A DNA stretch of 62,994 nt from Oceanicola sp. (GTDB taxonomy: Bacteria > Pseudomonadota > Alphaproteobacteria > Rhodobacterales > Rhodobacteraceae): the NCBI GenBank assembly GCA_022447275.1, contig JAKVBK010000017.1, forward strand, positions 1 through 62,994, read 5' to 3'. The position numbers and the translations under genes were made by a program. Under the pieces are notes generated by a model that saw nothing but the letters and a program-made list of their open reading frames with translations, was not told the DNA's origin and searched no databases. Position 1 is the first letter of the stretch, and each line of letters starts with the position of its first letter. This document shows, piece after piece, positions 1 through 10,856 of this stretch.

Positions 1-1
1 T

Positions 2-799
2 GAACAAACTGCGGGAGGAGAGACGCTTGCCGCCGTCACAAACATCAACGCTCCTGGCGCTGCTTTCTTGGAACTGCTTGACACCGCATTTAACGATGAC
101 GACCCCGGAATTGTAAACGCCGCTGGCACAGCCTTCGGTGATAGTGGCAGACCGGTCGTGATTGAGGGGACTGACGACACCTCTGCGTCGAACCTTTTCT
201 ACGATGATGTGATCGCGTTTGACGGCGCATCCACTTGGGTCTTTACCGGAGAAGGAAACGATCTCGTCTTCGCGGGCCAGTATCACGACGGATTTAACAT
301 CATCTCCGTGGAGGGCGGAAACGACGAGATAGTCATAAGCGATGATGCTGCCGATACGGCTGTCATCGTCAGTGATGCATCCGGAGTGCCATTCCTGGAG
401 GGCTTCCGGGCTGGTACAAACGACGACACCCGCGACTTCCTGGTTGTAGAAACAGAGAGTGCTATCGACCTGAACACTTGGATCGGTGTTGGTAACGATG
501 TTGACCTATACAATGCTACGGACCAAGACATTGCGGACATCTTCAACGCCACGTTTGACGATGTCGCCGATGACGGTGAAATAGCAGGATTGATGATCGT
601 CAATGAATTTGGTGACGGGTACCTCGCAACGCTCGATATCGCAGACGCTGGTGATGGCACCACCGACGGAGGCAACGTGCAGATCCTCGCAGTGCTCGGA
701 AATGCGGAAGTCCCGCAAATATACGGTGGTAATTCGTATGACGACTTCATGCGTTATGTCTCGGACGCGCCCGTTGGGCCCTCGTCAGAACTCGTCTGA
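2..799 (+). CDS. Secreted acidic RTX-like protein, C-terminal part (5' end outside window)
   Basis: The reading frame is open from the left edge to the TGA at 797-799, so only the C-terminal ~265 residues are present; the true start lies upstream. The protein is very rich in Asp, Asn and Gly and nearly free of Lys, and it contains hemolysin-type repeats such as GEGNDLVF and GGNDEIVI, which in RTX proteins bind calcium outside the cell. It has no cysteines and ends in an uncharged tail, as expected of a type I secretion substrate. The exporter genes TolC-ABC-HlyD follow on the same strand within about 1 kb, so this is probably their cargo. What the protein does after secretion (adhesin, enzyme, surface layer) cannot be told from the visible part. 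Confidence 0.7.
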   Translation, partial: EQTAGGETLAAVTNINAPGAAFLELLDTAFNDDDPGIVNAAGTAFGDSGRPVVIEGTDDTSASNLFYDDVIAFDGASTWVFTGEGNDLVFAGQYHDGFNIISVEGGNDEIVISDDAADTAVIVSDASGVPFLEGFRAGTNDDTRDFLVVETESAIDLNTWIGVGNDVDLYNATDQDIADIFNATFDDVADDGEIAGLMIVNEFGDGYLATLDIADAGDGTTDGGNVQILAVLGNAEVPQIYGGNSYDDFMRYVSDAPVGPSSELV

Positions 800-811
800 G
801 CCAGCAAACAT

Positions 812-1606
812 GTGGCTGGGGCGGGCTTGGTAGTGCCAAGCCCGCCCCAGCTGCTGTCTGCCAAGCGCCACGGTGCTTTGGGCTGGCATGGCCCCAACGA
901 CATCGAAGCCGTCACCGCGCTTTCCTCGGTGCCGATTGGCGCGCGCGAAGCCGCGGCCGTGGCAACATCGCTTCCCATAGGCATTTTTGGATCCGACGTG
1001 CGCGGGCTACACCTGCGGGCCATTCTCGGGGATAGCGGGCGTGCCGTCTGGTCCCTTTCAGAGCTGCGATACACGCCGTTCGCGCTGCGGTTTTACCCGT
1101 TCTCGGCCCTCAGAACCCAGGACAGCGAAACAGACAAGCTGCAATGGCGTTTGGCGCTCCATGAAGATGCTGATTGCGTGCATCCTAAGGGCCATCCGCT
1201 GTTTGATGACGCGGGCAAACCGAAAGAGGCGACCCTTAAGATCACCAAGCTTTTTGAGGCGGCCTGCGCCGATTATAGCCTCGGCCATCTCATGTGTGTG
1301 CATTTGATGAAAACCTCCGTTCTGTCCAAGGCGAAAGCACCTGCCCCCGCTTGCCTGACGGTGAACAGTCAGGCTTTGCATCAACTTAGCGGCGCGGCTC
1401 TGGAGTCCCTGCACAGGAATGGCGCTTTGCGTTTGGCCCATAGTATCGAGACATCCAACCTGCATTTGTCGCGCCTGAAGGGCGCAGAAACGCCCGCGAC
1501 GCCCGCAGAGCCGCCCCCCCAATCAAGCCCCGAGGCGCAAAGCGATTTCCTTGATGCTGTGATCTCGGATATTTCTGTTGAGCCAGCATTCCAGACAGAG
1601 TCATGA
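812..1606 (+). CDS. SapC-family protein
   Basis: This 264-residue protein matches the SapC family (first known from Campylobacter S-layer loci): a short N-terminal SAKRHGALG segment, then LPIGIFGSDVRGLHLRAILG, RYTPFALRFYPF and the family's HPLFDDAGKP motif near the middle. It has no signal peptide or membrane segment, so it is probably cytoplasmic or exported by a non-Sec route. SapC proteins are not the SapC peptide permease of enterobacteria despite the name. The gene lies between an RTX-like cargo gene and the type I exporter, suggesting a role in modifying, chaperoning or regulating the secreted protein; that is inference. The start is uncertain: GTG 812 is used here, but GTG 833 is equally possible and sits in the loop of the preceding hairpin. 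The last ~40 residues are Pro/Ala-rich and probably disordered. Confidence 0.7.
   Translation: MAGAGLVVPSPPQLLSAKRHGALGWHGPNDIEAVTALSSVPIGAREAAAVATSLPIGIFGSDVRGLHLRAILGDSGRAVWSLSELRYTPFALRFYPFSALRTQDSETDKLQWRLALHEDADCVHPKGHPLFDDAGKPKEATLKITKLFEAACADYSLGHLMCVHLMKTSVLSKAKAPAPACLTVNSQALHQLSGAALESLHRNGALRLAHSIETSNLHLSRLKGAETPATPAEPPPQSSPEAQSDFLDAVISDISVEPAFQTES
815..851 (+). terminator. 16-bp perfect hairpin, terminator or attenuator
   Basis: Arms 815-830 and 836-851 are perfectly complementary around the 5-nt loop TAGTG. It lies 15 nt after the stop of the RTX-like gene. There is no clean T-run behind it. It overlaps the apparent start of the next gene, so it may attenuate rather than fully stop transcription. 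Confidence 0.6.
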
Positions 1607-1769
1607 GCCCCCTCTCCGGGCCTCTTGGCGCCTTGCGAGCCGTGCTCGGCGGACAGGCCTTTTTCAGCACAATGACCCAAGCAATAAGTGCGATTTTCCC
1701 ACAGGCGCCCCCTGCCCCGTGCCTCTGGCCCTTGAGGTCACGACCTTGCAAGTGTTACCCATATTACAG

Positions 1770-1783
1770 CAGTCAAATGACTG
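1770..1783. promoter_or_regulatory. Inverted repeat CAGTCA-AA-TGACTG, candidate operator
   Basis: Two perfect 6-bp arms separated by 2 nt, 40 bp upstream of the TolC-type gene that opens the exporter operon. A copy differing at one base lies at 26623-26636 upstream of the YrbL-like gene. No regulator can be assigned from sequence. Confidence 0.4.
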
Positions 1784-1823
1784 TTTGTGAGGGTATTTTG
1801 GGGCGATTTGGGGGACAGGCACT

Positions 1824-3134
1824 ATGAGGAGCGCGACTGCAGGTCTCCTGGCCTGCCTTGCTTTGCTTGGGTGTATGCCTGCGGCGGATCAAACGGCCCA
1901 ACCAGCTGGCGTTGTCCAGCCTGAGCCGGCCATGGTCTCGCGCGGTTTGCCCTCATTGGCAGGAACCGATTTTGCGGCTCTGGTCCGACAGGGTGTCTCC
2001 AACTCACCGCTCTCATCTGCAGGCAGTGCAAAACTGGTGGCGGCGGCCTCTCGGCTAGAAGCGGAGCGTGGCGCAAGACGCCCCCAAGTGAGCGCGGAGG
2101 TTTCGGCCACAACATCAGGGTCCACGGTGCCCGTACTTAGCCTGCGCCAGATCCTGTTTGATGGCGGGCAATCCAAAGAACGCGTTGCCCTGAAAGAAAT
2201 CGAGGCCCGTGGGGCATGGCTCACGGAACTTTCCGCGCTGAGCACACGCAGTTTTGTCGCTGTTGAAGCGATCATCGGCCTGCAACGGGACCGAAAACTG
2301 CAAGCCCAGGCTGAGCTCAATTCCAACCGCATTCAGGAAATCGTCGACGATCTGCAAAGCCGCTTTGACGGCGGCGTTGGCTCGGTTGCGGATCTTCTGG
2401 CCGGTCAGGGGCGCAGTTCCAACGCCCAAACCGAGTTAGGCAATGCCCGCAGCCAGGTGCAGTTGGCGTCAACGCGCTGGGTCGAGTTCTTCGGCTTTGC
2501 CCCCGGCCAACTGCCCAATGTACCGCTGGCCCCTTCCGCCCTGCGCGGCGCCAGCATGGCAGATGTCATTGCCAACAGCCCGCGCATGCGTGAGCAAGCA
2601 GAGGTAACGCAAGCCCGGATGCGCTCCCTGTCGATTGCGCAAAGATCCGGCCGCCCCACAATATCGGCAATCGTGGAAACGGATTTCGATCAAGGCTCAT
2701 TCCGCGATCCTGTCCAGGCGCGTCTCGGCGTTTCGGCGCCGATCTACCGCGGAGGGGCCGTCAAAGCGAATGTCGCCGCTGCAGAGGCCGCTTTGGCCGA
2801 AAGCAAAGCCAATGAAGAAGCGCTGCAACGGGAGTTGACGCGCGCGCTGTCTGAGGCCCTCGTCGAGACGAATTCCGTGAAGGGACGCCTGAGCAGCGCC
2901 CGCAAATCAGTGGAGATCAACACCGAGGCCTTGGAAGCCGCGAGGGGCCAATTTGAAATTGGGCGCGGCTCTTTGCTGCAAATCCTTGATGCGTTGCGCG
3001 AATTAAATGTTGCCCAGGCACAGGTTATCCAGCTTGAGGCAGACGCGCTCAGTGCAGAATATGCAATTCTGGCGACAACCGGGGATATCCTCGATGTTCT
3101 TGGAATTGTTCAGCCGGTCGATCCCACCCGATGA
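1824..3134 (+). CDS. TolC-family outer-membrane efflux lipoprotein of a type I secretion system
   Basis: At 436 residues this has the length and heptad-rich, Ala/Gln/Glu-rich helices of the TolC family, with the duplicated pattern ending in the typical RGQFEIGRGSLLQILDALRE segment near residue 375. The N-terminus is a lipoprotein signal peptide with lipobox LLGC (Cys17), so the mature protein should be lipid-anchored in the outer membrane and form the exit channel of the exporter. The start ATG 1824 follows the GA-rich stretch GGGGGACA. It overlaps the next gene by 4 nt (ATGA), so outer-membrane channel, ABC transporter and adaptor are one transcription unit. A 217-bp gap with a palindrome separates it from the SapC-family gene, suggesting its own promoter. 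Confidence 0.85.
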   Translation: MRSATAGLLACLALLGCMPAADQTAQPAGVVQPEPAMVSRGLPSLAGTDFAALVRQGVSNSPLSSAGSAKLVAAASRLEAERGARRPQVSAEVSATTSGSTVPVLSLRQILFDGGQSKERVALKEIEARGAWLTELSALSTRSFVAVEAIIGLQRDRKLQAQAELNSNRIQEIVDDLQSRFDGGVGSVADLLAGQGRSSNAQTELGNARSQVQLASTRWVEFFGFAPGQLPNVPLAPSALRGASMADVIANSPRMREQAEVTQARMRSLSIAQRSGRPTISAIVETDFDQGSFRDPVQARLGVSAPIYRGGAVKANVAAAEAALAESKANEEALQRELTRALSEALVETNSVKGRLSSARKSVEINTEALEAARGQFEIGRGSLLQILDALRELNVAQAQVIQLEADALSAEYAILATTGDILDVLGIVQPVDPTR

Positions 3135-5260
3135 ACGATCAAGAGCAGCCCCCCTCGGATGATCTGCTCATAGGTCATCTGCAAATCCTGACAGAGCGTC
3201 TCGGCTTTCGTCTGTCGCAAGCAGACCTGTTCCGCGTGTTCGAAGGCAGCCGGGATCGCTACACCGTGGAAGATGCCATAAAGGCACTGGATTTCGCAGG
3301 GTTCAAAGCAGATTTCGGGCGCGACGCGCCGCTCCGTATGGATCCGATCCTGTTTCCAGTCATCGGGTTCGATCCAGATGGGGCCCCCTACATCATCGAA
3401 GCCCGCGAAGAGGGCAATCGGTTTGTGGTGATCGACCTCTCGTCTGGAAATGATCAGCCCCAAATCTGGCGCGCTGACAATCCCCGCCTCAAGAAGACGA
3501 AGTGGATTTTACGGGCAGAGCGCCTGAAGCGTCTTGCAGACCCCTCTCTGGTCACACAGGGCCATTGGTTCTGGTCAGCGTTTCGCGATCTCAAAGGCGT
3601 CTACATTCAGATCATGGTGGCCGCCGCCGTCACAAGCATCCTTGGGCTGGCCACCTCGATTTTCACGATGGTGGTCTATGACCGCATCCTGCCCAACGAA
3701 GCGATCGACAGCCTTCTGGCGCTGGTGGTGGGCGTAGGCTTTGCCCTATTGTTCGACTTCCTGATCAAGAGTTTGCGCTCGCGATTTGTCGATGTGGCCG
3801 GACAGGCCGCCGACCTGAAAATTGCCGAGCGTCTTTTCAACCAACTCCTGTCGCTCAAGATGCGCACGCGGGGCGGTCAGAACGGGCGGATGGCATCAAT
3901 CCTGCGGGATTTCGAAGTTGTGCGGGATTTCTTTACCTCCGCATCTCTGATCACGCTGGTCGATTTGCCGTTCTTGCTCGTCTTTGTGGCCGTGATCTGG
4001 ATCATCGGTGGACCGCTTGCCATTGTGCCAGCAATCGCTGTGCCCACGACCCTGTTTATATGCATCGTCGTGCAGCCGCTATTGAACAAATACACCCGGG
4101 AATCCAGCGCAGAGGGCCAGACCAAACAATCCGTGCTTATGGAAACCCTGACCGGGATTGAAACCCTGAAAACCGTTGGTGCAGAGCCGGTGATGCGGGC
4201 GCGCTGGCGGGACACTGTGCAAGCCCAAGCCAACAGCGGCGGCAAAACGCGGCTTGTCTCCCAAGGGGCAGTCAACCTCACGATGCTGGTGCAGCAGGTG
4301 GCGCAGGTTTCCGTGATCTTTTACGGGGTGTTCCTGATCCGCGATGGCACCATTTCCATGGGTGCGCTGATTGCCTGCGTGATCCTGACCGGCAAGACGC
4401 TGGCACCGCTCTCTCAGTTGGCGCAGGTGCTGACCCGGTTGAACCAAGCCCGTGTGGCCTACCGGCAGATTGACGAACTGATGGCCCAGGAAGTCGAACG
4501 TGATGCCGATCGGCGCTATCTTTCGCGCCAGCATATCGACGGCAACATCGAACTGCGCGATGTGGGCTTTGCCTATGGTGAAGACGGCGGTGACGTCCTC
4601 AAGCGGATCAACCTGACGATCAAGCCCGGCGAGAAGGTTGCGATCATGGGGCCTGTCGGCTCTGGCAAAAGCACCTTGGCGCGCCTGATCCTGGGGCTGT
4701 ACGAGCCAACAGAGGGAACAGTGCTGCTCGACGGCCTGGATGCCCGCGCGGTTGATCCCGCCGACCGGACCCGCAACTTTGGTGCAGTCCTGCAGGATTG
4801 TTGGCTGTTTTCAGGATCCCTGGCCGAGAATATCGCCGCAGGTCGCTTTGGCGTGACAGATGAGGACATTCACAAAGCCGCCCACCTGTCCCTGGCAGAC
4901 CGCATCGCCCATGCGCATCCCCACGGATACGACATGACCGTGACAGAGGGCGGCGCGGGTGTCTCGGGCGGCCAACGCCAAGCCATTGCCATTGCCCGGG
5001 CCCTGGTTGGCAACCCGTCTTGCCTCGTGATGGATGAACCCACATCAAGCATGGATGTCCAAACCGAAGGCCAAGTCATCTCAAACATCAACGATTGGCT
5101 TGAGGACAGCCGCACCCTGATCCTTGTCACCCACCGCACCAGTTTGCTCAAGCTGGTGGACCGGGTCATCGTCCTCAACAGTGGCGAGATTGTCCGCGAC
5201 GTGCGCACCGAAGAATTGGTGCAATCCGCCCGCGGTCAAGCGCCGGCAAAGGCGGTCTAG
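3131..5260 (+). CDS. Type I secretion ABC transporter with C39-like N-terminal domain
   Basis: This 709-residue exporter energises secretion across the inner membrane. Residues 1 to ~135 form a C39-like domain with no cysteine, so it cannot be an active peptidase and probably serves as a substrate-docking domain, as in the LapB/HlyB type. Residues ~150-430 are the transmembrane domain. The nucleotide-binding domain follows, with Walker A GPVGSGKST (~506-514), signature VSGGQRQ (~611) and Walker B CLVMDEP (~631). The start overlaps the stop of the TolC-type gene (ATGA), and the HlyD gene starts 3 nt after its stop. The cargo is probably the RTX-like protein at the left edge. Confidence 0.9.
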   Translation: MNDQEQPPSDDLLIGHLQILTERLGFRLSQADLFRVFEGSRDRYTVEDAIKALDFAGFKADFGRDAPLRMDPILFPVIGFDPDGAPYIIEAREEGNRFVVIDLSSGNDQPQIWRADNPRLKKTKWILRAERLKRLADPSLVTQGHWFWSAFRDLKGVYIQIMVAAAVTSILGLATSIFTMVVYDRILPNEAIDSLLALVVGVGFALLFDFLIKSLRSRFVDVAGQAADLKIAERLFNQLLSLKMRTRGGQNGRMASILRDFEVVRDFFTSASLITLVDLPFLLVFVAVIWIIGGPLAIVPAIAVPTTLFICIVVQPLLNKYTRESSAEGQTKQSVLMETLTGIETLKTVGAEPVMRARWRDTVQAQANSGGKTRLVSQGAVNLTMLVQQVAQVSVIFYGVFLIRDGTISMGALIACVILTGKTLAPLSQLAQVLTRLNQARVAYRQIDELMAQEVERDADRRYLSRQHIDGNIELRDVGFAYGEDGGDVLKRINLTIKPGEKVAIMGPVGSGKSTLARLILGLYEPTEGTVLLDGLDARAVDPADRTRNFGAVLQDCWLFSGSLAENIAAGRFGVTDEDIHKAAHLSLADRIAHAHPHGYDMTVTEGGAGVSGGQRQAIAIARALVGNPSCLVMDEPTSSMDVQTEGQVISNINDWLEDSRTLILVTHRTSLLKLVDRVIVLNSGEIVRDVRTEELVQSARGQAPAKAV

Positions 5261-5263
5261 AAG

Positions 5264-6565
5264 ATGGCCCGCCATGACTTTAAAGCGACAGCACGCACTT
5301 TGAGAGGCCGGCAAGGGGCGGCAGGCGGTTTGCTTCTGTTTGCAGTGGTCATTCTGCTTGGCATTCTTTTCGTCTGGGCACACCTGACCGAGATTGACGA
5401 TGTGACCCGGGCACAGGCACGTGTTATCCCCTCGCAATTGGTGCAAGTGGTGCAGGCTGCCGAAACCGGCACCATAACAGACATCAACGTGCGGGCCGGC
5501 GATATCGTCAAAAGCGGGGATGTGTTGCTTGCCTTCGATCCCGTCCTTCTGCGCGCAGAGCTTGATGCAGCCACATCAGAGGCCACAGCCCTGAGTGTGC
5601 GGCGCGATCGCCTCGAAGCTCAGATCGAGGACCGCCCGTTCGAACCGGACGTCGAGGATGAAAACCGCGCGGAGCTCTATACTGCTGAGCAGGATCTTTT
5701 CGCGGCCATGGCCGAGCAACTGAGCGCAGACCTCGAAGTGCTCGAAGCCCAGCGCCAGATCAAACTCAGCGAGATCGAAGCCGCAGAGATCTCTCAAAAG
5801 GTGAATCGCGAAACCATCGCCTTGCTGGAAGAAGAGATGGCCGTAATAGAACCGTTGGTTGAACGCCGCATTGAAACACCTCTGGCGATTATCTCGCTGC
5901 GGCGCGAACTCAGCCAACAGCTTGGCCAACTCAGCAACGCAGAGAACAGAGTTGTGATGGCCCAGGCCGCGCTCACCGAAATCGACAACCAGATCGTGGC
6001 GCGCAAACGCGCTTTTCGCACAACAGCCAATAGGGATTTGACGGAAACGCTGGCGAGGCTGTCTGCGCTTGAAACCCGCATTCCTGCCTTGGAGGCCCGC
6101 TTTGCGCGCGCGGAAATTCGGACCCCAACTGATGGCATCGTCAACCAAGTGCTGTTTTCAACCATCGGCGGCGTGGCTCAGCAGGGGCAAACCGTGGCTG
6201 AGATCGTGCCATTCGGCGAGACAGTCAAGGTCGAGGCCTATGTGACGCCGGACGATATCGCCTTCTTGCGTCCTGATCAGCCGGTGAAAGTGCAGATCAC
6301 CGCCTATGATGCATCTCGCTACGGATCACTGGACGGCACAATCACCCGGATTGGGGCAGATACAGTGTTGGCGCCCGACGGAGAAAGCTCTGTCTTCGTG
6401 ATCGAGATCGATCTGTCGGGCCGGTTGACGGATATCGACGGCCAAGAATTGGAGATCATTCCGGGCATGGTGGCCCAAGTGGATATCCTGTCGGAGCCGA
6501 AAACCGTGCTTGCCTATTTCATTGAGCCTGTGCTGCGGGTGAAAGATCGGGCCTTCCGGGATTAA
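5264..6565 (+). CDS. HlyD-family periplasmic adaptor of type I secretion
   Basis: This 433-residue protein has a short cytoplasmic N-terminus, one membrane anchor at ~residues 22-42 (GGLLLFAVVILLGILFVW), a lipoyl-like half motif around VVQAAETGTITDINVRAGD, a long coiled coil (~100-270, rich in Glu, Leu, Arg and Ala), the second half around IRTPTDGIVNQVL, and a beta-barrel C-terminus. This is the standard membrane-fusion-protein layout that bridges the ABC transporter to the TolC channel. It starts 3 nt after the ABC gene and closes the exporter operon. It converges with oxyR, with 76 bp between the two stops and no obvious strong terminator. Confidence 0.9.
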   Translation: MARHDFKATARTLRGRQGAAGGLLLFAVVILLGILFVWAHLTEIDDVTRAQARVIPSQLVQVVQAAETGTITDINVRAGDIVKSGDVLLAFDPVLLRAELDAATSEATALSVRRDRLEAQIEDRPFEPDVEDENRAELYTAEQDLFAAMAEQLSADLEVLEAQRQIKLSEIEAAEISQKVNRETIALLEEEMAVIEPLVERRIETPLAIISLRRELSQQLGQLSNAENRVVMAQAALTEIDNQIVARKRAFRTTANRDLTETLARLSALETRIPALEARFARAEIRTPTDGIVNQVLFSTIGGVAQQGQTVAEIVPFGETVKVEAYVTPDDIAFLRPDQPVKVQITAYDASRYGSLDGTITRIGADTVLAPDGESSVFVIEIDLSGRLTDIDGQELEIIPGMVAQVDILSEPKTVLAYFIEPVLRVKDRAFRD

Positions 6566-6641
6566 GCCACCCCAGCAGGCCCGTGTGCGGATGCACAATG
6601 CCCTTTTCCATCGACGACCGCAGGCGTGTTAAAATGGCCCC

Positions 6642-7553
6642 TCAAATGCGGTGCCGTTCCCGTTGCGCCTGCCCAATCTGACGAATGGCGGCTGCAAGGG
6701 ACATCAACTGCTTCTCAAGGGGGTTGGTCCGCCGCCAGATCATGCCGATCGTGCGCTTCGCCGTGCCCTCTTCAAACCGTGAGATCGCGACGCGTGTGCC
6801 CTTGGTTTCAAGCGGGATGGCCATTTCCGGGATCAACGTCACCCCCATGCCAGCATCTACCATCTGCACCAAAGTCGCCAGGGAAGAGCCCTCCATCATC
6901 AGGCTCGGATCCGATTGGCGGATCGCGCAGACGGAAAGCGCCTGGTCACGGAAGCAATGACCCTCTTCAAGCAGCAAAAGGTTCATTTCCCGCAATTTGT
7001 CGGGTGCAGGAACCTCTTTGTGAGCGTCGCGGCCGGACCGGATCAGCACAAAATCTTCGTCAAAGAGGGCAAATTCTCTCAGGCTGGGTTCAGAAACCGG
7101 CAGCGCTGCGATGATGAAATCCAACCGCGTCTGCATCAGATCGTCGAGCAGGGCCTGGGTGACGGATTCCCTTGGTCGGAGTTCAAGATCCGGCAAGATG
7201 ACAGAAAGGCGCTTGATGATTTCTGGCAAAAGATAGGGGGCAACCGTTGGGATCACGCCCATGCGCAGCCGCCCCGTGATCGGCCCATCCGGTTTGCGCG
7301 ACAGATCGGCTATTTCTTCGACTTCGGTGAGAACCCGACGCGCGCGCACCAGAAATTCCTCGCCAAGCGTGGTCAGGCTGATCTGTCGGGCGCTGCGCTC
7401 CACCAGAGGGGCCCCAAACATGGCCTCCAACTCTTTGATCTGCACAGACAAGGCTGGCTGAGAGATCGCGCAAGCCTCTGCAGCACGGCCAAAATGCCGC
7501 TCACGGGCCAGCGCATCAAAATAGCGAAAGTGCTTGAGCGTGAAGTTTTTCAT
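6642..7553 (-). CDS. oxyR: Hydrogen peroxide-sensing LysR-type regulator OxyR
   Basis: This 303-residue LysR-type regulator has an N-terminal winged helix (residues ~5-65; FDALARERHFGRAAEAC and QPALSVQIKELE) and an effector domain carrying the motif GHCFRDQALSVC. The two cysteines, Cys200 and Cys209, have the same spacing as the redox pair Cys199/Cys208 of E. coli OxyR, which form the disulfide that activates the protein. It is divergent from katG, with a 117-bp intergenic region that holds a plausible OxyR site; this arrangement is the classic one for peroxide-inducible catalase. Confidence 0.93.
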   Translation of the reverse strand: MKNFTLKHFRYFDALARERHFGRAAEACAISQPALSVQIKELEAMFGAPLVERSARQISLTTLGEEFLVRARRVLTEVEEIADLSRKPDGPITGRLRMGVIPTVAPYLLPEIIKRLSVILPDLELRPRESVTQALLDDLMQTRLDFIIAALPVSEPSLREFALFDEDFVLIRSGRDAHKEVPAPDKLREMNLLLLEEGHCFRDQALSVCAIRQSDPSLMMEGSSLATLVQMVDAGMGVTLIPEMAIPLETKGTRVAISRFEEGTAKRTIGMIWRRTNPLEKQLMSLAAAIRQIGQAQRERHRI

Positions 7554-7610
7554 AACCCCAGATTATCGCCAGCTTAAGAATATTCAATTGGAGTTAATCG
7601 ATCTGCTTCG

Positions 7611-7649
7611 ATAGCAAGGGGCTACATCGTGGTAGATTAGAATCACTAT
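7611..7649. promoter_or_regulatory. Candidate OxyR binding site between oxyR and katG
   Basis: ATAG (7611-7614), seven bases, CTAC (7622-7625) makes one good half of the ATAG-N7-CTAT-N7-ATAG-N7-CTAT OxyR pattern. GTAG (7632) and CTAT (7646-7649) supply the other quarters with imperfect spacing. It sits just upstream of the katG ribosome-binding site AAAGGGAGA. Confidence 0.45.
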
Positions 7650-7667
7650 AAACAAAGGGAGACCTAG

Positions 7668-9848
<2,181 letters not shown>

Positions 9849-9857
9849 TACCCTTTT

Positions 9858-9885
9858 GTCCGGGCGGCCATCGCGCCGCCCGGAC
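9858..9885 (+). terminator. Hairpin after katG
   Basis: Ten-bp perfect arms (9858-9867 and 9876-9885) with an 8-nt loop, 10 nt beyond the katG stop. The T-run is weak, but the position and stability fit a transcription terminator. Confidence 0.65.
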
Positions 9886-9983
9886 GCTCTTAAGTGGGAA
9901 ACTCTGCAATAGACGGCAGCGCTCGTTTCTTTTGCCGGCCCCGCTCAGAAACACGCCCTCCTGACATGATCCAAAGGCATGAC

Positions 9984-9998
9984 ACAGGCTTACCCTGT
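9984..9998. promoter_or_regulatory. Inverted repeat ACAGG-N5-CCTGT, possible operator of the downstream operon
   Basis: Five-bp arms around CTTAC, 126 bp upstream of the iron-sulfur subunit gene. Its size would suit a dimeric regulator such as the LysR protein encoded at 17397-18314, but a repeat this short could be chance. Confidence 0.2.
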
Positions 9999-10124
9999 TG
10001 TGCTGACGGTCTATGCGCCGCTCTTTGTGAAACACATCCTTACAGAAACTGAAAAAATAAGTTCCTTTTGGTTAGGTCGATCGACAGATATATCCGGGGC
10101 AGCAACCAGGACCGGAGAACGCCC

Positions 10125-10856
10125 GTGGCAGCAATGACAGGAACTTTGTCCGTGACCGTCGCGCGCGGCACCGGCGAGACCAACACTGCCCTCCAGACAT
10201 TTGACGTGCCCGCCTATGACAGCCAAACCGTGCTCGACGTGGTGTCTTGGATACAGCAAAACGCCGATCCCACCCTGACATACCGCTTTGCCTGTCGCGT
10301 CGGCATGTGCGGCAGCTGCGCCATGATGGTGAACGGGGTCCCCCGTTGGACCTGCCGCACCCATGTCTCAAAGGTCGCAACAGACGGCAAAGTCCATATT
10401 GGGCCCCTGCGCAATCTGCCGGTCATCAAAGATCTGGCCGTGGATATGGATCCGTTCTTTGACAGCTGGGTTGACGCCGAGGCCGTGCATCACCCAACGC
10501 GCAGCCGGCACGATGATGTTGCCCGCGTGGATCCCGAAAGCGCCCCCCGTACACAGGCCGATGCCGGCATTGAATGTATCAATTGCGCGGTTTGCTATGC
10601 TGCCTGCGATACGGTGAACGCAACGCCGGATTTCCTGGGCCCCGCCGCCCTGCAACGGGCCTGGACCTTGCTCAATGACGCGCGCGATGGGCAGCGTGAT
10701 GCGATCCTCGATGCGGTCAGCGGCAAGGGCGGATGCCACAATTGCCACTCCATGGGATCCTGCACGGCCTATTGCCCGAATGCGCTGGATCCGATGTCAG
10801 CGATTGCCGGGCTGAAACGGGAAACCGCCCGCAGCTTTTTCCGGAGGCGCTCATAA
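10125..10856 (+). CDS. Succinate dehydrogenase/fumarate reductase-like iron-sulfur subunit
   Basis: The protein (~243 residues from GTG 10125) carries electrons between the flavin subunit and the quinone site. It has the plant-ferredoxin [2Fe-2S] motif CRVGMCGSC plus a fourth Cys 12 residues on (PRWTC), then CINCAVCYAAC for [4Fe-4S], and CHNCHSMGSCTAYCP for the third cluster. The last motif has one Cys more than the usual C-x5-C-x3-CP. GTG 10125 is preferred because GGAGA lies 6 nt upstream; ATG 10134 is an alternative. The stop overlaps the next start (TAATG). It is the first gene of a seven-gene operon, an unusual B-C-D-A subunit order. Confidence 0.88.
   Translation: MAAMTGTLSVTVARGTGETNTALQTFDVPAYDSQTVLDVVSWIQQNADPTLTYRFACRVGMCGSCAMMVNGVPRWTCRTHVSKVATDGKVHIGPLRNLPVIKDLAVDMDPFFDSWVDAEAVHHPTRSRHDDVARVDPESAPRTQADAGIECINCAVCYAACDTVNATPDFLGPAALQRAWTLLNDARDGQRDAILDAVSGKGGCHNCHSMGSCTAYCPNALDPMSAIAGLKRETARSFFRRRS

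Noticed and set aside
1381-1751. Minus-strand frames over the end of the SapC-family gene
   Set aside because: Shadow reading of a Pro/Ala-rich tail; no motif.
9979-10137. 52-codon frame ending on the start of the iron-sulfur subunit gene
   Set aside because: Its stop overlaps ATG 10134, which could suggest a leader peptide, but AAAGG lies directly against its ATG with no proper spacing and it has no motif.
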